Part shown: positions 57,361 through 64,000 of the stretch, piece by piece
Layout of the letters: each line of letters starts with the position of its first letter
Numbering within the stretch: position 1 is the stretch's first letter
NCBI RefSeq assembly: GCF_932276165.1
Contig: NC_063999.1
Coordinates: 9,054,501-9,118,500 of the forward strand
Direction of reading: 5' to 3'
Source: Plutella xylostella
Taxonomy: Eukaryota; Arthropoda; Insecta; Lepidoptera; Plutellidae
DNA: 64,000 nucleotides
The notes under the pieces: generated by a model
What the model was told of the DNA's origin: nothing
The model's database searches: none
Seen by the model: the letters and a program-made list of their open reading frames with translations, nothing else
Position numbers and translations under genes: made by a program

Positions 57361-60300
57361 TTATCTGGGAGGGATGTTGTTATTAGTGATGCCTAATCCA
57401 TCGCACTCAATGATGTTAGTGTCGCCGCTGGGTACCACGTTAAAATGTACCTGAAAAATAAGGAAATATACTTATTGTAACTAGACGGCCGACTGGTGTA
57501 GTGGTTAGTGACCCTGACTGCTAAGCCGTCACATCTAGGCTGTTTTTAACAGCGTGTGGGATTCATCAAGCTTGCGGGATTGCCCCGCACGCGGTCATAC
57601 GTATCACAGAATACGAATTACGAATATGCTCGCCAGACGCGGGAAAATGGCGGCCATCCCGCGTGCGTGATGAAATCCGCATGCTGTTATAAACAGTCTA
57701 AGGGCTTTTAAGGTACACATAAAATATAATAAACTAGCTGTTCCCGCGCGCTTCGCTTCGCCTTAAAAAGTTTTCCCGTGGGAATTCCGGGATAAAAAGT
57801 AGCCTATGTTCTTTCCCAGGGTCTAGACCGTATGTATTCCAAATTTCATTTAAATCCGTTCAGTAGTTTTTGCTTGAAAGAGTAACAGACAGACAGACAC
57901 AGTTACTTTCGCATTTATAATATTAAGTTAGGATTAGGATAACCTTAGCGATGGTTTTAGCGACGTGCATGGCTGTCTGTGTGTGCAGCGTGACGTCAGC
58001 TACACGTAGAGACGAGCGGCCCGCCGCCAGCGACATGAACATTATCAGCTGGTCCTGGAACAGACGAGCGGTTTAGTCAAAGAGAACTATTTATTTATTT
58101 TAACACTTTATTGTACACAGAAATATAAATACATAACAATTGAAAAACACAGTAAAAGCATACAATGGCGGGCTTATTGCCAAAAAGCAATTTCTTCCAG
58201 CCAACCTTTGTTGGTGGATAAAAGAGTTACTTACGAGCTATTAAGTTACAGGTACAATAACAATACTAATTTAATACAGCCTACAATTTTTGTTGCTCAA
58301 TCTTAAGAACTGTTATACATGTACGTTTTTACAGGATGATACAAAAAGGGCAGCGGCAATGGGGTACCTATATAATAATATGGTCGCGTACGGCCACACA
58401 GTAATCCATCTGCACAGCGGAGTCTAGATAGCGGTATAGCGAATAGCAAACATACCTACTCCAAGTTACACAGCTACTCGAAGTTTTTCATGAAAAATGG
58501 CGCACACACAACAAAGATGCTATAAGCATAGCAAATCGTCGCTGTTTTTGCCTAAATGTTCTATGTCATAGAAAATTTATTTAAGGTTTTGATCTTTATA
58601 ATTATCAATTTCAATGAATTCACAGTTCAAAACCTGAAATCTATTTTCGATGACATAGAATATTGTACAATTTGTACAATAAACAGTTAAATAAATAAGT
58701 AAATATTTTGCAATAACAGCGACGAAATTAAGTTTAGTTAGGATCTCACCTGCGCATGTTCATCGACGCAGGCGCCACTAGTGGCCGTGGCCGCGAGGGC
58801 CGCCCCCGCCGCCCGCCCCGCCGCGCCCGCCCCCGCGCCGCGCCGCCCTAACGCGTCCGCGCCCAGGATACAGCCTGATGAAGTCTCTGCTACTAGACTG
58901 AGGATGATATAAACGTTTGAATGAATTTGGTGCAGTCAGGCTCATAATTAGGCTGACTTACTCTTTCAGGAAAAAACGGCTTGATCTATTATGATGAAAA
59001 AATGTAAGAAGCTGATAGTATTGGCCCTGAATTCCGCGCCTAGGATACAGCCTGATGAAGTCTCTGCTACTAGACTGAGTATGTAATGATATACATGTTA
59101 GAATGAATTCGGTGCAGTCAGAACTATTAGTAGCTGTACAGCCTGGCAAGTTCGTGTAGAAATGGATTTATATTTTATTGTGGGTTGGTGGACCTACTTG
59201 GAGGCCATGTATAAAGAAACGTGGCGCCTCTATTAATTACCTTTCCTTTGCTAGGTTATAACTTCGCTTTTGTACTTATATTGTCAAAATATTATGAGTG
59301 TACCACCATTTCACATAGACTCGGTCACTGCGGAGAAGAAATGACGAAAGAAACTCCTCGAGCAACTTTTTAACCGACTTCAAATCCGAGTTCTTTCTAA
59401 CTAAAAAAGGAGAAGTTTCTCAATTCGAATCTAGTACAGTTAATCCAACTTACATGATCCCGCTGCAGTTGTCGGGCGCTACGGCCCGATCCTCCTTGTA
59501 GCACTCTATGTGTATGTCTCGACACACCCCGGCCAGCGCCTGCCGCGCCGCCGCCGCCATCTCGTGGGCCATCTGAGAACCGACATCGGTAGGTTAGTAG
59601 CTCTGTGTGCGTGGCTCTTATGAGATGACTAAACTTTCACACACGGCATAGAGCCACAAGCAAAAGATTGAATTGAAGACTATAATCGAGATTAAAACTC
59701 CGAGGCTTTACTACTTAATTTGTTCTCCCGAGCGCTACGATAGACGATGGAACTACTGATTACCAAGAAATTTCACCTTTGGAAATATATAGTGGTTATT
59801 CTATTATATTCTCTGTGGGGGTGTAAGTACTTGCACCTGGCTCTCTCGAATGGAACCGTTGTGCATATCCCCAAGGTCTAAACTGCCTTCCTAAGCTTGG
59901 ACCATTTTCCCACCACAAAAATACAAAAAAATACAAAAATTGTTTATTGTCTTAACAAAGATTTCTTAATAACTAGTAATTTGAAGCCTCCTTTTAGGCG
60001 TTGGAAACGCCTGTGCAAGGAGACTCCGCTCTTCCTGTATATCATCTAGTTTAAACTTAAGCGTTTATTACTGGTTAACAATTTTTGGTTTTGCATGCAA
60101 TAGATTAAAAATTAAAAATAAAAATAAAAATTAAAAATAACAATTCAGAATGTGTACGTAATTGATTAATTATAAATATAAAAGTACCTGCGTGGAGTGT
60201 GCGCGTGTGCGCGTGTGTGTGTGTGTTTGTGCGTGTGTGCGTGTGTGTGTGTGAGTGTGTGTGTGTGAAGGTGTGTAATTGTGTATCAGTTGAGTGTGCT

Positions 60301-63300
60301 TAATTGTCACTGTAAGTGTAATATTACGACAATTCCGATAAAAGTTCCTCTGTTTCCGTATAATTAAGTTTAGCTAGCCACTCGCTTACAGAAATTTTGC
60401 ATTCTTTGTATGTTTTGTCCGCGATGTCCAGCTGTTTGTTGAACCTATTATATAGTTGGGCAGAACGCTGGTCCACTGCGGGTTGGCGGGTTCACATATC
60501 TAGATTTGCTAGATCTAGATATGCAGGTTTCCTCACGATGTTTTCCTTCACCGTAAGAGCGATGGTATAGAATAGAATAGAATAGAAAACATTTATTCAA
60601 CACATAAACAGCAACATTATCAATACACATTACAATTAAACACTTAAACTAAACCTAATCTACATAGTGCTTAAGTATACATTGTACTTAAGTTAAAAGA
60701 ACTCATTGGTACATGTCAGCGCCGGTATTCGAACCCGCATCTCTGGCGTGAGAAGCGGGCGCTTACCCGACTGAGCTGCCACCGCTTTATCTGCCATATA
60801 TATACAGGGTGACTTTTTAGTCAGTAACGAAATTGTAATATAACATTCCTTGGTTAAAAATATAACTTACGTGTATTTTCTTTCAGTACCTTTCAGTACT
60901 AAAATTATAAGATATTGGCACTCAAAGTTTTCTCCAGAAAACCAAGACTCATGGTCACCGTGCGCGAGTAGCGCGTCTGGCCACGCCCACTTGCCCGCGA
61001 ATCCTAACTAAGCGAAAGTAATTGTGTCTGTCTGTTACTCTTTCACGCCCAAAACTACTGAACGGATTTGAATGAAATTTGGTATACAGATGGTCTCGTC
61101 CTTGAAAAAGAACATAGGCTACTTTTTATCGCGGAATTCCCACACGAAAACTATTTAAGGCGAAGCCAAGCTCGCGGGAACAGCTAGTTTCAAATAAATT
61201 CATAAGTTGCTCAATGATTTTCCCCATACTTTCAAGGGGTTAGAACCGTCAAATTTCAATAAAAAATCCAAATCCAAGGGGACCTTACCGCTACACCGTA
61301 ATTAGCACACACTTCCTCAATCACTGTAAGTGATGAACAATTGATGAAGTATCAAATTGTTCGAAGTGGAGTCCCTTCTACACATCTACACAAAGTATGG
61401 CACGTCACAACACTTTCAACTCATTGTATTTTAATTTATTTAACACCACAATGTAATTTTTCACTTCCTCGAAAGCGACAATTATCTTATTTCTGAGGTC
61501 TGCGAGATTTTGGGACTCTTCAACATACCTACTCCTACTCTTGGTTAGAATACATTTAGCACACACACACAAACACAACACAAGTCGGCCCGGGGTGCGC
61601 GCGCGTCGAAAGAAAAAAGGTTTTTGAGTAAACAGAGACACGTGTGACGCGGCGGTGAGCAGGCGACTGACGTCAGATCGATGACGCATTACCCATTAGC
61701 GGCGGCATCCTTTGCAAAATGAAGCTCCGCCCCTTTCTCACGCTAAACGAGAGTTTATTGGTTTATGGCGGCAATAAGGTCTAATTTCGGCTTTGTTTGT
61801 ATCGTGAGAAACCTATCGCTTTTAACTTTTATTGCTCAGTGACTCAGTGACCATATTTTACCAATATTTCGGGATACAAAAAAAATAAATCATGAAAAAT
61901 TTACCTACTAATTTTTTCATTGAAATCGACTCTATTGTACATACCTAACTCATGGAAAAAATTTCGTTAATGACTAAAAAGTCACCCTGTATATATATAT
62001 ATATATATATATAAAGGATATAGTGGTTAATTTTTACTAACTTTATATAGTATAGCTGCAACTATACAACGTCGGCTATCTGGACGACCCTGGCTGAGAC
62101 TTTTATCAGTCAATTATTACGCGCAATGTTCTCTATGAGTTCTCGAGTGGAGACCACGAACAGGCAATAGGCAAACGCAGCGTGGGACGCCCTCCTGCCC
62201 GCTGAACCGACGACCTTAGGCGGGTCGCCGGCAGTGGCTGGATGAGGACGGCCGAGGACCGATTTTGTGGCGCTCCTTGGGAGAGGCCTATGTCCAGTAG
62301 ATGATTATTGGCTGATGATGTGGTAACCGTACCTTAACAGGCAGCGTGCCGGCGACGAAGCTCCAGCCCTGCACACGTTGCACGCGCCCCGTCCCCGTGA
62401 GCTCCACGCCTCTCAGCCGCGCCGCCGGCCGGATGTGGACTGAGACGTGGCCGCCGCCGCGGGGGTAGTAGCTGCGGAGGATGTAGGCTATAGGTAATGA
62501 TGGTGGTACTGGGATGTAGGCTATAGATAATGCTGGTGGTACAGTAAGGGGCAGAGAAACCTGACCCCCCTCAGAAGCATTATTTCTATGAGAGGGGGGT
62601 CAAGTTTCTCTGCAGCTGACCATACCAGGATGTGGGCTATAGGTAATGCTAAAACCCCACTTCGCTATTCGTATTTGCCAAAACTGTCATGTGTGGTCAG
62701 TGTATTCGCTAAAATTATTGCCCAATTGCTATATTTTTGGTAATTGGCAAATACAGCTAACACCCAATAACAAAACGAATAGCCAAGTGTGGTGCCAGCA
62801 TAAAAATGTTGGGTGCACGAAAAAAGCTTGTATGACGTATCTTAAGTACATTTTATAAGTCTGGCGCACCCTGGTAAGTCAGAGGCAATCTGACTAGCTA
62901 ATCCTTTCACCACGATGACCGAGGCCACATCTTCTGAATGTAAAACCAATTTCACTGTGAAGGTTAAGAAGAAAACATCATGACGAAACCCATTTAGAAT
63001 CTAGATGCCAAATGACCATTGGTCATTGACCATTAAAGGAAAATGGCCATTTCTCTATGGCGCCATGACCCGCCAGAGCAGCCATTGATGAAACATATAC
63101 TGACGTGTAGCCCATGACTACAGTAGGTATATCCTGGTGTAAATTTTAATATTATTAGGCATGAGAGAACGAAGATATAGGTGATGAAAGATCAAGTCCT
63201 TGTACTGTACTAGATGTTTCTGTCGGGCAAAGTATTTTTTTTCAAAGTGGTTTGTTTTTTTTATATTTTTCCCTAATTTAGAACACCTGCTTTATCACTG

Positions 63301-63693
63301 AATAAAAATAGGTTTGGTTAGTGGCCGCAAAGCAGGTCAGATTTTGCCATTCTCTTTTAAAATACTGTAAAATAGCTGCTGTACAGTGATGTTAAAAGAC
63401 AAAAGCTTTTATTTACTGTATAATTAATGTTTTCTTATGATCCTACATTTTTTACAAACTACTCTGTTTGAAAAGAGAGCTCTTTTGTGGATGCAACTGC
63501 AACTCACCCACGCCTATGCAAGTCAAAGTCGAAGGTAGCTCCAAACTTCTCAAGCAGTGGTCTGAACACTTCGGTGAGGTAGTCCACCTGTGGGGCCATG
63601 TCTGCGTTAGTGCCTCCCTTCAGCTCGAGGGTGACGGGGCCGTCGGCTAGAAGCGCCACCGGCAGAGCCACTTGGAGAAGCAAGCTTATGGAC
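57361..63693 (-). CDS. RTCA: RNA 3'-terminal phosphate cyclase (RTCA), 3' six exons; 5' end outside window
   Basis: Exons (minus, 5'-3'): 63508-63693, 62333-62471, 59454-59572, 58750-58897, 57944-58054, 57361-57450; phases agree; about 264 residues of an expected 360-370. RTCA converts RNA 3'-phosphates to 2',3'-cyclic phosphates with ATP, through an adenylated histidine, in the nucleus. Motifs: LELKGGTNADMAPQVDYLTE, YYPRGGGHVSV, GWSFVAGTLPVK, ILVAETSSGCILGADALG, DQLIMFMSLAAG, and LHTQTAMHVA with the likely adenylated His. It ends IECDGLGITNNNIPPR. Upstream exons (about 100 residues, including the N-terminal substrate loop) are not in the window. An Ala/Gly-rich stretch in the fourth exon (RRGAGAGAAGRAAGAAL) replaces a conserved helix region and is unusually GC-rich. 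The donor of 57944 (GTTATC) is weak and abuts a repeat. Confidence 0.92.
57484..57528 (+). repeat. SINE head fragment
   Basis: Only the tRNA-like 5' 45 bp (TGTAGTGGTTAGTGACCCTG) of the 53941 family remain, next to a MITE. Confidence 0.65.
57540..57696. repeat. Palindromic MITE, family of 17630, full copy
   Basis: Ends CTGTTTTTAACAGCGTG and CGCATGCTGTTATAAACAG. The interior GCGGGA...TCCCGC pattern is shared with 17630-17786. Confidence 0.75.
57733..57938 (+). repeat. RTE-like interspersed repeat, uninterrupted copy
   Basis: Same as the outer parts of 874-1867. It ends TTAGGATTAGGAT, only about 5 bp from the RTCA exon at 57944. Confidence 0.75.
59034..59122 (-). repeat. RTCA: Partial copy of RTCA exon (58750-58897) start with acceptor
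   Basis: Repeats 58857-58940 at an offset of 177 bp: first ~41 exon bases (one synonymous difference), CAG acceptor and about 40 intron bases. Splicing here would soon meet a stop. Confidence 0.85.
60196..60270 (+). repeat. (GT)n-rich microsatellite
   Basis: About 75 bp of interrupted GT/GC dinucleotides. Confidence 0.9.
60500..60785 (-). repeat. Second SINE-like family, split copy
   Basis: On the minus strand a tRNA-like head (GGCAGCTCAGTCGGGTAAGC, GGGTTCGAATACC) and a CGTGAGGAAACCTGCATATC tail flank an inserted A-rich-tailed repeat (60570-60705, TAGAATAGAATAGAAT start). Confidence 0.6.
60805..61989 (-). mobile_element. Mariner-like element, about 1.2 kb, degenerate
   Basis: CAGGGTGACTTTTTAGTCAG and its inverse near 61989 are TA-flanked within a TATA microsatellite. 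An RTE-like repeat is inserted at about 61005-61190. A short transposase tail remains on the minus strand. Confidence 0.75.
61405..61530 (-). pseudogene. Mariner-type transposase C-terminal remnant
   Basis: RYVEESQNLADLRNKIIVAF resembles the C-terminal helix of mariner-type transposases, which follows the catalytic core. No DDE/D residues remain. The upstream part of the frame is unrelated. Confidence 0.4.
62050..62322 (+). repeat. RTE LINE pol 3'-end fragment
   Basis: Frames broken by small indels read WRPRTGNRQ and WRSLGEAYVQ before a stop, the usual end of lepidopteran RTE pol, then GATGATG. In an RTCA intron, opposite strand. Confidence 0.7.
62551..62613. repeat. Foldback inside a GGATGTAGGCTATAGGTAATG tandem repeat
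   Basis: GCAGAGAAACCTGACCCCCC pairs with GGGGGGTCAAGTTTCTCTGC. Flanking units GGATGTAGGCTATAGRTAATG occur at about 62478, 62513 and 62631. Confidence 0.65.
62656..62792. repeat. MITE (CACTTCGCTATTCG family), copy 2
   Basis: Ends CCCACTTCGCTATTCGTATT and CGAATAGCCAAGTGTGG. Related to 34621-34756. Confidence 0.65.
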
Positions 63694-63727
63694 CTGACGG
63701 GATGAGGTGGTACATGATTTCTCTTCT

Positions 63728-63985
63728 GACGACCGAATGGCGTAGTGGTTAGTGACCCTGACTACTGAGCCGAAGGTCTCGGGTTCGATTCCCGGCTGGG
63801 GCAGATATTTGTTTAAAGACAGATATTTGTACTCGGGTCTTGGGTGTTGATATTTATATTTAGTATCTATCTATCTATGTATTTGTGTAGATATATCAGC
63901 TGTCCGACATCCATAACACAGGTTCTGCCTAGCTTGGGGTCGGATGGCCGTGTGTGAGATGTCCCCACATATTTATATTTATTTT
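63728..63985 (+). repeat. tRNA-headed SINE at the window end
   Basis: Full-length copy matching 53941-54203. A-rich tail to the last base of the window. Confidence 0.85.
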
Positions 63986-64000
63986 TATAAAAAAAAAATA

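Overview
The window looks like a gene-dense stretch of a moth or butterfly (Lepidoptera) nuclear genome. The evidence is compact intron-containing animal genes, AT-rich introns with short GC-rich exons, and a repeat load typical of that order: tRNA-headed SINEs, RTE-type LINE tails, hAT, mariner and PIF-like miniature elements, and gypsy and BEL/Pao LTR elements. The species cannot be named from the sequence. No rRNA, CRISPR array or intact tRNA gene was seen. Five host genes can be read exon by exon with consistent splice phases. (1) EMC7, intronless, minus strand, 2522-3202. (2) A DOK/IRS-type PH-PTB adaptor, plus strand, 11 exons over 3641-18372, 601 residues, sharing a divergent promoter with EMC7. 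(3) A TECPR2-like beta-propeller autophagy/trafficking protein, minus strand, 9 exons over 28680-40485, 697 residues. (4) Signal peptide peptidase (SPP/HM13), plus strand, 7 exons over 41047-55003, 369 residues, divergent from TECPR2. (5) RNA 3'-terminal phosphate cyclase (RTCA), minus strand, 57361-63693, whose 5' exons lie beyond the window and which converges on SPP. Three of the five (EMC7, TECPR2, SPP) act at or near the ER and its traffic, but nothing in the sequence shows a functional cluster. Region by region: 1-2000 is a three-level repeat nest (SINE, RTE-like repeat, hAT). 2.0-18.4 kb holds EMC7 and the DOK gene, with a full-length gypsy element (10039-15707, 5-bp target duplication) in DOK intron 7, itself broken by a 1.1-kb BEL/Pao-related insertion. 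18.4-28.7 kb has no recognised host gene; it holds a minisatellite, a long hairpin and two inverted copies of a repeat carrying a TATA/initiator promoter. 28.7-40.5 kb is TECPR2, with a SAP-domain mobile element and a CA-rich minisatellite in intron 7. 41-55 kb is SPP; its 9-kb intron 5 is largely a pile of nested transposons inside one pair of inverted repeats. 55-64 kb is RTCA with many miniature elements. The most unusual signal is a set of partial exon-edge duplications (exon end plus splice site, copied into the neighbouring intron) at five exons of three genes. Nearly all differences between copy and exon are synonymous. This points either to merged haplotypes in the assembly or to very recent duplication creating shadow splice sites; one of them, in SPP exon 5, would add 23 residues in frame.
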